A stretch of DNA of 64,000 nt, taken from assembly GCA_022410635.1 (NCBI GenBank), contig JAJVDF010000345.1, positions 317,628 through 381,627 of the forward strand, written 5' to 3'. Positions 1 to 13,724 of the stretch are shown here, in pieces (the stretch's first letter is position 1; every line of letters starts with the position of its first letter). Position numbers and translations under genes: made by a program. Source of the DNA: Tretioscincus oriximinensis (taxonomy: Eukaryota; Chordata; Lepidosauria; Squamata; Gymnophthalmidae). The notes beneath the pieces are model-generated. The model saw only the letters and a list, made by a program, of their open reading frames with translations, was not told the DNA's origin and did not search any database.

Positions 1-403
1 GACTCACAAATGAAAAAAGGTGTTAATCCTATATGCTGACATGGCTAAAGTACAGTATGGTGCCCTATTAATACAATAATTTTAAAAGGATCAATTTCTG
101 GTGCGTATGCTTGCAAAAAAGGGTTCAGGATTCTCTGACCACCTATCACAATTATATACTTGATAAGAAGAAAGAGACCTTTCCCTCTTTTTTGCCAAAA
201 GGCTTATTAGTGCATATCAGTGCTGGATTTATCCAAATGCAGGCTAGAGGCGTTTCCAGAAGTTTGTCATCAGATTTCTGGAAACTGAGGATGGCTCCAT
301 TCTGCATAAATATGACCCCAGCCTAGGAATCTCTGGGGCTGTAATGTGGTGAAAGCATTTGCCCTCTTCGTCCCTGGAGCCTCAAAATATTGAATTTTTC
401 TAT
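1..403. other. GRM5 downstream intron, no recognised element
   Basis: This is AT-rich unique-looking sequence on the 3' side of the GRM5 exon. I see no repeat, RNA or coding signal in it. Confidence 0.5.
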
Positions 404-685
404 TAGAAGAAGATGAGGAACTGGTTATACTCTGCTTTTCTCACCTGAAGGGACTTAATTTAGCTTACAAGCTATTCTTCACCCACAGGCTTATATCTTA
501 TCTTTCCCACCCCATTGTGGCGATACCCATTTATCTAATCACAAATTGCTTTTGAACAACTGGCTTGGCTAAAGCTGGCTTGGCTGAAGCTGAGGCCAGT
601 GCAGAGTGTTCGCTCCTCCCCATGGCCCACACATGACATGAAAACTCCTCTCTCTCTGTTGAAAGACAGAGAAAGATCAAATAGT
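404..685 (-). repeat. tRNA-like SINE, old diverged copy
   Basis: It reads on the minus strand, with a remnant GAA-rich tail at 404-415. The family body is recognisable: cttttctcacc, a degraded 'agcttacaag' block, 'tatcttatctttcccacccc', 'gctgaggccagtgcagagtg', and a head ending near ctctgttgaaagac. The segment ctggcttggct/aaagctggcttggct is locally duplicated. It lies about 450 bp downstream of the GRM5 exon donor. Confidence 0.75.
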
Positions 686-3639
<2,954 letters not shown>

Positions 3640-3862
3640 TTAGGGAAGTTGTAAATAGAAGGATGTTTAGACTCTGCCTCCGATTTGGAGAGACAAGCTG
3701 GATGCCTCTAGAGATCATTTGTAGAGACTCAAAGGCAGGTAAAAGTTTTGCCTTTATCATTTGAGATGGTCAGAAGCAATCAGTAGATCACTGTGTAAAA
3801 CAGGTTGTTGGATTAGATGGATTGTGATCTGATGGTCTGATCAAGTATTTTTATGTTCTTAC
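3640..3862 (+). repeat. CR1-like LINE 3' end, strongly decayed
   Basis: The sequence around 3790-3860 resembles the 3' UTR of CR1-group LINEs (ttggattagatggattgtgatctg type) and ends in tatgttctta. That matches the TTCTTATG terminal repeats of better copies in this window. Upstream similarity fades. Confidence 0.45.
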
Positions 3863-4521
3863 TAGTTCAGCCTGTTGCCAGAATTTAATGCATCAGGGGG
3901 TCTAGTTTATTCTTCCTCCCCCATTTCACATTCCTCCTTCCCTGTTCCTATGTTGTTCCTTCCCTGTTCCTACTGCTGGCCTGGTTCTGGCTTTCAAATG
4001 GTGATATCATCACTCCAGCTCTGGAATTCATCCAATATTATCCAATCGCAGAGCCTTCAGGGACTATTGTGACTCTGGGAAATATATAGAAAGAGATGTC
4101 CTACTTACATGGAGTTTGGCTAAACAATGCCATGCTATCTGTTAGGCAACTGTAGGACAGTTTTCTGATGTACAAAATGGCAAAAAATAGTGCCAAAAAA
4201 TAGCCAAATACCACATTGGTAGAGAAAAAAACATGCTCAGCACATAACCCCCTCCCAACAGATAAATGATCAAGGTAGAACTACCTTATACTGTATGTAT
4301 GTTAGACACTGAGGATGAGGATGAGAATGGTGAAGGTGGAGTTGATGAGTGATGCCCATGATGATCTTGCCGTGCCAGTCAGTTCCTTGTGGTATCACTG
4401 TCACACAAAAAATAATAGTTCAACATGGGAACAGGGCAAAACCGCACATAGATCAGAATTTGCTAGTAATGTATACTTTTATTAGCCATGGGGGTAAGGA
4501 GGAAAAGCTATCCTGATTACT

Positions 4522-4522
4522 A

Positions 4523-4611
<89 letters not shown>
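4522..4611. repeat. (AAT)n microsatellite at a SINE tail
   Basis: About 29 units of AAT run from 4522. They are directly followed by the 3' part of a minus-strand Sauria-like SINE, so this looks like an expanded SINE 3' tail. Confidence 0.9.
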
Positions 4612-4612
<1 letters not shown>

Positions 4613-4770
4613 CAACGCTCCTTTCACCAAATGTTGGCTCATATGGCTTTTGTTACTTTCTCCACAACAGATGCCCTGTGAAGTAGGCAGGGTTGAGAGA
4701 GTTCTAAAGAACTGTGATTGGCCCAGATAACTCAGCTCTCTCCCTTCAACATTTGAAACACCACAGAAGC
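4612..4770 (-). repeat. Sauria-like SINE, 3' part only
   Basis: The segment with 'cttttgttactttctcc', 'acaacagatgccctgtgaag' and 'gattggcccag' matches the middle of the full SINE at 55617-55857. The tRNA-derived head is missing. Confidence 0.7.
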
Positions 4771-5082
4771 AATGTTAAAAACTTAATGGCCAAAGAAAAG
4801 CAACACATGGGATCTACTGCCCATCAAACTCATTTCAGATTGTAAGCAAGGGTGTCTTGTAGCATGTTAGATGAATCTGCTTTTTCAAATGCTACTTTTT
4901 ACTAGGCCATAAATCTTGGAGACCTCAATGGATTTCCCTTCCATTCAACTAGTTTTGTGCTTTCAATACTGGGAGATTTCAGAGTCTCAGTCCAGAATAT
5001 CTAGAAAGGGGATCTCATAGCATCTAACAAGAAAAAGGTATCCATAACGCATTTGTAGAAATGACTACCTTCTTCAGGTAAG

Positions 5083-5178
5083 AACATTACAACATAAGAG
5101 AAGCCCTACTGAATGGGGCCAAAGCCAATCTAGTCCAGCACCTAATGGCCCACCAACATCACCTGGGCAGTCTGAAAA
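5083..5178 (-). repeat. CR1-like LINE 3' UTR fragment
   Basis: It has the minus-strand tail (taagaacattacaacataag) followed by the family signature 'ctactgaatggggccaaagc' and 'cacctgggcagtctg'. It is a short and diverged copy. Confidence 0.75.
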
Positions 5179-5194
5179 AGAAGGAAGCAGTCCA

Positions 5195-5275
5195 GAAATA
5201 GACTTGTCTATGAAAGCTCATGCTGCTTACTTTATATTTGTTAGTCTCTAAAGTGCTAGGAGACCCCCTTGCTAG
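5195..5275 (-). repeat. Fragment of the 'aagctttcgtagac' repeat family
   Basis: The string 'gacttgtctatgaaagctc' followed by 'ttgttagtctctaaagtgct' matches one arm of the palindromic element at 32415-32628. Confidence 0.6.
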
Positions 5276-5364
5276 ATTTTCTAGACCCAAATTAACATGA
5301 CTATTTCTTTGAAACCTACTACATTACAGATTGTTTTCATGATATACACCCAAATCAGTGTCTA

Positions 5365-6575
5365 CCTGCATAGTGCATCTGAAGAAGTAGGTAAGGAAAG
5401 AGGTAGGAAGTGGGGTAAGGAAAGTAGGTAAGGAAAGAGGTAAGAAGTGGGGTACCCCAGGGGTCTGTATTGGGACCTTAGCTTTTCAATATATTTATAA
5501 ATGATCTGGATGCCGAGGTGAATAGTGAAGTAGCCAAGTTTGCTGATGACACTCAACTGTTCAGGGCAGTGAAAACTGAAAATGATTGTAAGACACTTCA
5601 GAGTGATCTATTGAAATTGGGTGAGTGGGCATCAAAAATGGCAAATGCACTTCAATTTAAGCAAGTGCAAGGTCATGCACACTGGGGCAAAGAACCCCAT
5701 CTACCCCCATCACCTGATTGGAACCAAGCTTTCTGTGAGCGAGCAAGAAAAGGATCCTGGGGTGTTAGTGGACAATTCAATGAAAATGTCAACCCAATGT
5801 GCAGCAGCAGCAAAAAAGGCAAATTCCATGTTGGGGATAATTAGGAAAGGAATCGAAAACAAGTCAGCAAATGTTGTTTTGCCTCTTTATAAATCTGTGG
5901 TGAGGCCACATTTGGAATACTGTGTTCAATTCTGGTCACCACAACTCAAGAGGGATATTATGTGACTAGAGAAGGCGCAGAAAAGGGCAACAAAAATGAT
6001 CAAGGGTCTGGAGCACCTCTCTTATGAAGTCAGGCTGCAAAGTCTGGGCCTCTTCAGCCTCAAAAGGCAATGTGTGAGGGGTGATCTGATTGAAGTGTAT
6101 GAAATCACACATGGGATAGATGTTTTCTCTATCACACAACACTAGGACCAGAGGGCATTCCTTAAAACTGATGGGTAGAAAAGTGAGAACAGACAAAGGA
6201 AAGTATTTTTTCAGCCAGAGGGTCATCGGCCTGTGGAATTTACTTCCTGAAGAGGTAGTGGTAGCTAACAGCTTGGATAGCTTCAAGACAGGACTAGACA
6301 GGTTTATGGACATCAAGGGAATAAATTGGTACTAGGATATATGTCTAGATGTTGCCTCTGGGACGGAGCAACAGTAATGAACAGGTGCATATTTTGCTTT
6401 CCTCTGTTCGGACTGCCAAGGTGCATCTGGTGGGACTCTGTGTGACACAGAATGCTGGACTTGATGGGATGTGGCCTGATCCAGTATAGCTCTTCTTCTG
6501 TTCTTATATCTATGAAAGCTTGTGCTAACTACTTTTCTCTTGTTAGCTTCAAAGTGTTACAAATCCCTCTTGCTG
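5365..6575 (-). repeat. 'aagctttcgtagac' repeat split by a LINE insertion
   Basis: The left part (gcatctgaagaagtag near 5377) and the right part (tctatgaaagcttgtgctaa from about 6509) are adjacent in the intact arm of the element at 32458-32628. Here about 1.1 kb of LINE lies between them, which indicates insertion. Confidence 0.55.
5422..6515 (+). repeat. CR1-like LINE, 5'-truncated, ORF2 C-terminal part plus 3' UTR
   Basis: It encodes reverse transcriptase pieces on the plus strand: a TPGVCIG-like start, NIFINDLDAEVNSEVAKFADD with the FADD catalytic motif near 5545, then PLYKSVVRPHLEYCVQFWSP and a C-terminal LPEEVVVANSLDSFKTGLDR. Frame shifts near 5635 and a stop near 5963 break it. The 3' UTR ends at about 6510 with remnants of TTCTTATG repeats. 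At the truncated 5' end (5388-5451) the motif aggtaaggaaagaggtaaga is tandemly duplicated. It is a retrotransposon relic with no expected activity. Confidence 0.9.
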
Positions 6576-7074
6576 GACCACCTGAATAGGCCTAGATCAT
6601 AAATATGGATGAGTGAAGCAGATAGTCACTCTATTTGTAGAGTAGGAGCAGTAGCATCATCTGCTGGTTGTGCAGTTTCTTAGTGTACAAGAAGTGCAAG
6701 ACTTTTTACTTTCTCTGTATAGGCAACTTTGATACTAAATCATCAGAGGTGACTATGTGCCACGCTGCTGTTTCTCCAATTCGGTGGGCTGTTGGCTTAG
6801 TTGGAACCATGTTCGGAAACAAATCAATTCCCTTGGCTAGATTTTAGCAATAGGTGAATGCTTGTTGGTATGCAGATCCATCCCCTCCACATGACGTGTT
6901 GAAAACCGCAATGACGTTCGGTTCCAAAATAACCCAATTAGAAAACCTTTAAATCCACATGGAACAGATGAATTGACTAATCAGGAAGTATATTCTGTGC
7001 GTTCTCAGTATGCAATCCTGCATTGTCTTGTGCTAGTGTCTTCTTGCGGGATCCGGTAATCTTGTTAAGGATTG
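6576..7074. other. Intron, nothing recognised
   Basis: No repeat or coding similarity stands out. Confidence 0.4.
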
Positions 7075-7240
7075 TACACACAGGAAGGCCTCTTGCTAAT
7101 GTGTCTGCAGGCACGGGCACTTTTCAAAGGTCACCGAAAGTGCAAAGGACCTTTTTCCCGGCTGCACTGCAAGACTTCCGGGTTCTTTGTGAAAACTGTA
7201 TTAACACACAGAGCAGAGTCATCATAAAGCAGTTGCCGTT
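7075..7240. repeat. Unclassified dispersed repeat, copy 1
   Basis: It shares an ordered series of short blocks (cacaggaaggc, tcttgc, tgcaggca, gcaaaggacctttttcc, gagtcatcat) with 51485-51612. The two are diverged and no structural hallmark is seen. Confidence 0.4.
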
Positions 7241-7610
7241 AAAGATCAAAAAACCCATCCCGGATTTTATCCGGGAATCCTTAACTCTCTACGTACAACT
7301 GGTGTGCACAGACACAATTCAATTTATTGAAAGAATCGACTGAGGCTGAAGTTCTGTACGCAGTTAACTAATATATGACTCAAAATGTATTGGCCTTATT
7401 CTATTCCAGAAAGAAGTTTAAATGGTCTTCCAGACGTAATTGTGGGCTAGCACAGTTCATGGTTAGTTTTTTTTTTAAATCCAGTTTCAACCCCCTTTCA
7501 GCACTAAAGGGAACAGTAATTTTGTTTTGATATTATCTAAACCAAAGGAAGGGTTTCTGAGTTAGAGAATGCTAAAAGAAAATATTTTGCCGCTTTGTGG
7601 ATATCTGAGG

Positions 7611-7740
7611 GGCCCTGTCCCCCTGAGCCTTATTCTGGGTTATATCTTGATACAGAGCTTGGCCATCCATATGTCAGTGTGTAGCATGTAGATGGCAGCC
7701 TCCTATTCTGAGATAAAATCCAGAATGAGCCTCAGGCTAA
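7611..7740. mobile_element. Foldback MITE, GGCCCTGTCCCC family, degraded copy
   Basis: The left end ggccctgtccccctgagcct matches the terminal repeat of the better copy at 26690-26869. The right arm is decayed (agaatgagcctcag). Confidence 0.65.
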
Positions 7741-9247
7741 ATCCACATGGAAGGTGAAAGAGAGAGAATTTTGCAGCCTACAAGCGATTGCAGATTTCCT
7801 GCGAAAAAGAGAGTACATACCTTATTTGAAGGTGGTGCGTGGATGCTGAGCGGGGCAGGGAGAGTTCACAGGACTGCAGACAGATTACAGTGGTGGACAC
7901 ACGGATTTGCTAGGCAGACAGAAAAGATCTATAATAGGAGAATCCACTCCTATTGCAGATCTCTTCCAGATGTGTTGCGAAGCCTAACAAAACCTCCATT
8001 AAGGCATGTGGCTGAAGAGAGAAGGTAGTGGAATATTGCGCCAAGAAAAAGTATGATACCTTCAGTGAGGAAAGGATCAAAGTGGACTGAAGCTGGATAA
8101 AAGGTGACAATGGATCTCCTGGGATTCTGAGATTTGGGCAAACTATCTGACTCTGAATCTAATGAGATGGAGCAAGCACAGGTAAACTAGTAAGTTCCAG
8201 GCTGAGTGAGTACTAATCACTAGACTAGAACCGATTGTTCCAATGTAGACAACTTCCTTCTTCTACATCAAGGGCCACCCATCCTTTCCCACCATGAGCT
8301 TCAAGGTCAAGAAAGGAAATTAATGTATCTACCCCAGTTTGCTAACCCAAAGATGGTGAGCCTGGGTGGGGGTGTGGATTGGGAAAGAGGGGTGTAGCCT
8401 TGTTATAAATAACCCCTGGAGAAAAAAGATTCCCCACATCTGCTCTAACAACTACACCACGCTACCCCATTTTCAGTTTCATAATAGCCTTCTGAAGAAG
8501 GTTTAAGTTGAAAAATCATGGTTTACCCAAGGTTAACTTTTAAGATGACAACATGGCCCCAATCTCTGATTTCTCTAATCTGAGGACATATTCTCGTTAT
8601 CATACCACAGTGGAAACATTTTGGAAACAAATATGCCTCACAGGAAACAAATATGTAGGTCATAGACGTTTGCAAATGAGTGCCAGAGAAGCTCTAATAC
8701 TTCTATTATAAATGTGATTGCCAATATACAGCACCATCCCCAGAGCTATAGCAGGAAACCATAGCAACTAAGCATAGATTATTATTTTTTCTTTTTTAAA
8801 AAATGGATTACAAAGGTTTATTGTTAACTGTAAAAGGGGTGGTGTTGAGGAATTATACTTGATTGATTCCATGGTTCCTTTTTTATATATTTTATTTTAA
8901 AAGGACCACATGGCTTTATAATTCTTTGTATCGCCACCCACTCAGAAAGAAGACAGCAATTAGCATTACATAACAGTTTTAAATTGGGAATGCTGCCATT
9001 CATCGAAGTGCATTTAATTGTTGCTATCCTTGGTCTTACAGGCAGATAGTTAGATTAAAAGCTCAACTGCATATTACAAAAAAAGGGGAGTGCTATGCAA
9101 CTTGTCACTACATTCGGCTTCTGCGAATGAAGACTGGTAAATGGCTAATGAAGCTCCAGTTTTTCAAAAATGATCAGGAAAAGAGCTAGGAAATTGGTAG
9201 AGCTGTTAGTGTAACAGCCTTTCTGGGGAAGATAGTGGAAACAAAAT
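7741..9247. other. Intron, nothing recognised
   Basis: No convincing repeat or coding match. A T-rich run at 8780-8800 and an 'atattttattttaaaa' stretch near 8885 are simple AT sequence. Confidence 0.4.
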
Positions 9248-9657
9248 GATTTTCTCTATCACGCAACACTAGGACTAAAGGGCATTCCTTGAAACTGATG
9301 GGCAAAAGAGTTAAGACAGACAAGAGAAAATATTTTTTCACCCAGAAGGTCATCGGTCTGTGGAATTTATTCCCAGAAGGGGTCGTGGTAGATAACAGCT
9401 TGGGTACCTTTAAGACAGGATTAGACAAATACATGGAAGCCAAGGGTATAGGATGGATCTCTTGATATAGTGGGATGGAGCAACAGGCAGTATTTCTGAA
9501 ATACTAGTTGCAGGGAATCAAGAACAGGTAGAGATTTTGCATTTTTCTGCTTCAGACTGCCCAGATGCAGTCAGTGGGCCTCTGTGTGAGACAGAAGGCT
9601 GGTCTACATTAGGCTATGACCCCATTCAGGAGAGCTCCTCTTATGCTCTTATGTTCT
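9248..9657 (+). repeat. CR1-like LINE 3' end
   Basis: The frame recalls the C-terminal reverse transcriptase tail (FSLSRNTRTKGHSLKLMG, then FFTQKVIGLWNLFPEGVV). It is followed by the 3' UTR with 'ctgcccagatgcag' and a tail with ttatgctcttatgttct at the end. Confidence 0.85.
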
Positions 9658-10028
9658 AATGATCAAAGATAACCATTTCTAAATGTTTGGAGTAACAAAC
9701 ATTATTCTATCACAGATTCTGTGAGGGGAAATCCTGTTTCAATAATATTCTAATGTTTCTCCAGTGGCCCACTGGGTCGGAGAAACAGTAGCATGGCACA
9801 TTGTCAGCTCTGATGATTTAGTACCAAAGTTGCATATACAGTGAAAATAAAACGCCTTGCACTTCTTACGCATTAAACTAATTTCTCATTAAACTAGCCA
9901 CACATCACAGCCGTTCACAATAACCCTAAATAGTGTTTTGACAACTGTTTTCACGCTAAACCCACAATCCAGTAAATTGGCTTTAAAACACAAAATCTGT
10001 TGGTTGATAAATCAATCTGGGTGTAGTT

Positions 10029-10196
10029 ATGGGATGCCTCCCGTTTTTTTCTGAGGAAATCTTTTCCAAAAAAAGACTTTTTTTCAAAAAATATTTTGTT
10101 TTTTTAATCTTGTTTTTCCTCAGAAAAAAACTGGAGGCACCCCAAAAACGGGTTTTGAACACACACACCCTCAAAAGGGGTCATCTGGTCAGTCTA
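10029..10196. mobile_element. hAT-type foldback MITE (TAGGCTGACC family), left end missing
   Basis: It is palindromic: 'gggatgcctcccg' and a ctgaggaaat arm on the left pair with cctcag and 'ggaggcaccccaaaaacggg' on the right. The right terminus reads ggggtcatctggtcagtcta. The left ~35 bp, including the terminal repeat, is absent. Confidence 0.85.
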
Positions 10197-10489
10197 CATG
10201 GTCCCTTGTTTCTTACTAAAGATAAGGGCAGAAAGGCCCATTCACAAGTAAAGATGCTTAAGTGTGATGAATACCAATAAAATTCTGAATGTCACAAGCT
10301 GGCCCAGTACAGTGGCCATTTATATTTCCCACAGAACCCCAGAGCTAAATTCAAAAGCTGCTTTTGAGAAAGTCAAAATGGCGGTCAGATTCGGTGACCC
10401 GACATGACTTATCAGTCCAGGTTAAACAGAATTCCTTTCAAAATCCTGTTCAAAATATTCATTTTTTTTAATCCTGTCCTTTACTTGAA
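10197..10489. other. Intron between MITE and L2, nothing recognised
   Basis: No repeat or coding similarity noted. Confidence 0.4.
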
Positions 10490-10740
10490 GGTCTGAGGGC
10501 AGTTGAAAATAATAAAAACAGAATATAACGTTCATAAAACAGTATGACCAGTAAAACATGTGAAATGGGGGGAGAAATTATTTCCACAGCCAAAGGCAAG
10601 ATCAAGTATGGCATTCAAAGATTTTCTAAAGACTAAATGAAGAAGCCTTTCTCAATAAGGAGATCATACCACAATCTAGGGGCCACCACCAAAAAGTCCT
10701 GAAAACAGCATTAGGTTAGTGAAAACCGATCAGTAATTTA
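10490..10740 (-). repeat. L2-clade LINE 3' fragment
   Basis: Minus-strand L2 3' region: 'ttcaaagattttctaaagac' and 'ccacaatctaggggccacca' correspond to the conserved SFKSLKTHLF-type C-terminus and the WNNLP region in better copies. It is diverged. Confidence 0.6.
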
Positions 10741-10754
10741 TTTATAGTAGTAAT

Positions 10755-11020
10755 TTATAGAGGCATGGTGGTGCAGAGGTTGAGAGCTTTGGTGCTTCAA
10801 CAGAGACATCGGAATTTGACGCCCACGTGTAGTCTGTGAGAGGGATAAGCACCCTCTACTGGCTTCAGCTTCACCCAACCCAGCTGTTTGAAAGCAAATA
10901 CATTTGTGAGTAGATTAATAGGTAAAGGTAGAACAGATGTAAGGCTTCGGGTAAAAAATAACCTTGTAGGCCGCACCAAATCTCTAGAGTGGGGTATAAA
11001 GATAAGATTCTCCTTCTTCT
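10755..11020 (+). repeat. tRNA-like SINE
   Basis: The head region 'gaggttgagagctttggtgc' is followed by the family body: 'caccctctactggcttcagc', 'gtagattaataggtaaaggt', 'aaataaccttgtaggccgc' and ggggtataaagataagattc, with a ttcttct tail. Confidence 0.85.
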
Positions 11021-11842
11021 ATCTCAAAAGCAAAACTGGCCTTACATAAATATAATTTTAGGAAGCCCAGGCATTATCTTTCTCTGAGGCAGGATATGAA
11101 GAATATAATGAGTTCTGCTAACCCCCGGACTCCCTCTTCCCTGTACACGCCAATCTGTCACTGAAGTCATGAAGGTTAATGAGTTCATTCATTAGCCATC
11201 AGTCCAGTCTCTTTCACTTTAACGCAAGCCGCTTGCAGCACATGTCCTTGCGACAGGAGACAATTTTTGTCCCACCCTTTAACCATTTGGCTGTCAGATC
11301 TGGGAGGATTAGAGTGTTAGCAAATATTGTGAGAAATACCCATTTAAAGCAGAAGTTTATTGAATAACAGGTAGCCTCCAGAGGTAATTCCATTGCATTG
11401 TACTTGTTCTCTACATTTATCACATCTCCCTTGGCCCGAAAAAATCAAAACTAAGACTAATGACGAATTATATGCGAATAGACAGGCAGCCCACCTCAAT
11501 CCAATGGGGATTTCTTTCAAGTAAATGGGTTTAGAATTGCAGTCCAAGATTTCAAAAATACACATTCATGAGGCAGTGCGGCATACTGGGCTCAGAGAGC
11601 TTTAATCAGCAAGCAGAGGTATCCCTTGTGAGATCCACTTCTGCTTTTATCTAGGAGATGAAATGTGAAACCTTTCAGTAATTTTTAGTTCTGAGATGCT
11701 ACTGACATAATAGGGCCCTGTTTGCATAGGCCTCCGTAATGCATTTTCGGGACCTGTTGTAGCACGTCTAATGTGTTGTAAATGTATGGTAAGAGACCTT
11801 CAAATGCATTTCTAAGTCAGTGGAATCAAGGCCTAAGATATA
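11021..11842. other. Intron, nothing recognised
   Basis: The open frames on both strands here show no protein-family features. No repeat was identified. Confidence 0.4.
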
Positions 11843-11912
11843 AGTACATAAGAGGAGACCTGCTGAATGGGGCCAGAGCCCATCTAGCCCAGCATTCTGT
11901 CTCACCCAGCGA
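11843..11912 (-). repeat. CR1-like LINE 3' UTR tip
   Basis: The string 'agtacataagaggagacctg' followed by 'ccagcattctgtctcaccca' is the minus-strand 3' UTR signature of the LINE family seen many times in the window. Confidence 0.75.
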
Positions 11913-11924
11913 CCCAAATACGTA

Positions 11925-12838
11925 AAGAAATGCCTTCTTCCAAATCAACCTACCTGTGCCTTCAGATCTTCGGAGAAAGCCCTCTCAACAGCAAGCAGAG
12001 TGGGAATCCAGGGGGCTTCTTACTGGTTTCTCCCACACTATGGAATAGTCTCTATCTTCAGAAGTATCAGATACCATGACTGCATTCCTTCAGAAGATCT
12101 TTGAAAATGTATCTCTTTAAGCTACAGCTGGTGCAGAATGCAGCCGCTAGACTGCTGACAGGGACAGCTGGCCGGACACACATCACACCGGTCTTGAAAG
12201 AGCTGCACTGGCTGCCCATTCGCTACCGAGCCCAATTCAAGGTTTTGACTTTAACTTACAAGGCCCTAAATAACTTGGGCCCCAAATATCTAAAGGAACG
12301 CCTTCTTCCATACCAACCTGCCCGTGCCTTAAGATCTGCAGGAGAGGCCCTCCTGGTTGTACCACCCCTTTCAACAGCCAGTGGAGTGGGAACCCGGGTT
12401 AGGGCCTTCTCAGTGGTTGCCCCTTGTCTTTGGAACAATCTCCCCTTCGAGGTGCGTCTATCATCATCGTTGTATTCTTTTAGAAGGTCCTTGAAGACGC
12501 ACCTCTTTTACCTGGCCTTTGGCTGAAGAAATGCCATCTCTATCCCTACTTTTAATATTGTTTTATACTTTTTTAATTTTTGTATTGATGTTTTACTGTT
12601 TTTGCCGCCCTGATACCTTCGGGTATAGGGCGGGGTATAAGTATAAATAAATAAATAAATAACCTGTCCTTTGGTTGAAGCCATGGCATTTTCTTTCCCA
12701 CCTTCAGATATTGCTTTAATATATCAATTTTGTACTTTTGCTTTTATTGTTGCCCGCCCTGTGACCTCCAGGTATAGGGTGGTTAATAAAGAAAGAAAGA
12801 AAGAAAGAAAGAAGGAAGGAAGGAAGGAAGGAAGGAAA
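11925..12838 (+). repeat. L2-clade LINE, split by a second L2
   Basis: The left part (11925-12119) carries the L2 C-terminal region up to 'gatctttgaaaatgtatctc'. The expected continuation (acctgtcctttggttgaag) resumes only at about 12661 and runs to the 3' end 'ccaggtatagggtggttaat'. The interval between is a separate L2 copy. The 3' tail is a microsatellite of GAAA then GGAA units (12788-12838). Confidence 0.8.
12120..12660 (+). repeat. L2-clade LINE, inserted copy with open C-terminal ORF
   Basis: It encodes the conserved end of an L2 ORF2: QNAAARLLTGTAGRTHITPV, LHWLPIRYRAQFKVL, then WNNLPFEVRLSSSLYSFRRS and KTHLF. The frame is open for about 135 residues (to 12526), so this copy is relatively young. 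The first few codons of the open frame come from the flanking older L2. The 3' end has 'ccttcgggtatagggcgggg' and an (AAATA)n tail at 12642-12660. Catalytic reverse transcriptase motifs are absent because of 5' truncation. Confidence 0.9.
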
Positions 12839-13724
12839 GTGGCATTCTGGAAAAGTGTTTTTCCCCAAAATAGGGACATTGTCACAGTTATCCCAATTAA
12901 GAACAGGAACTCTCCTTGATTTCAGTCCCTGTCTGGATGCAGCCTTCTATAAATGACTATTTGCATAATAAAATACTGCACTACATGGTGATTTGTGACG
13001 TTCCTTTTGGATTAAGGAAAAGGATTGGGTATCAATTAGATGGAATTTTTAATTATTAACATTCATGTCCTTAAGTATCAAAGGATGTGGACAACAGCAG
13101 GAGATATCAGTGGATATCAGTGACATATTTTAAGGTTTGAAAGAATTGCTGATACTCTCATGTCCCCTTGAGCTTGTTACCATGAGAACTAAAACTGAGT
13201 TTCCTAAGGGTGTAATCAAACATGCTAAAATAGGTTTTTCCAGATCACATTTAAAGATCTAGGAACAAAAGGACTATATAAAAAATCACTACGACCTCCT
13301 CAAGCAGACTCAAGGTGTTTGGGACAGATAGGGTAGGAGGTTACAAAAATGCTAGTCAACCCCATTTTGCCCTAGCTGCCACCCAATCAGGACCCTGGAA
13401 AATTGGGTCGGCAACAGCCAATGGGACACGAGCAACTGGAAAGAAGGTAAGGTAAGTTGCCTGTTTTTGAATTTGTGTGATGAGGATTTTGTTTTCCATG
13501 AAAACCGCAGTGGGATCACTGAAGGTGCCTAGTTTGTATGAATAGATGCATTATATTGCCATCCCACCTTGCAGATGGTTAATGCCTTTACAAAAGCATC
13601 CATCCATGCAGGCATAACGCAAGAAAGAGGGAAAGCAAGAGTGTATGCCCTTGTTCTCTTTACTCAATAAAAATGCAAGGCACAAAGAAAGCAGAGTGAA
13701 GGGGTGGGGGGGTGAACAAAGGAA
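12839..13724. other. Intron, nothing recognised
   Basis: No repeat or coding similarity noted over about 0.9 kb. Confidence 0.4.

Noticed and set aside
4522..4611. CRISPR-like regular repeat
   Set aside because: Plain trinucleotide microsatellite in a vertebrate intron, no spacers.
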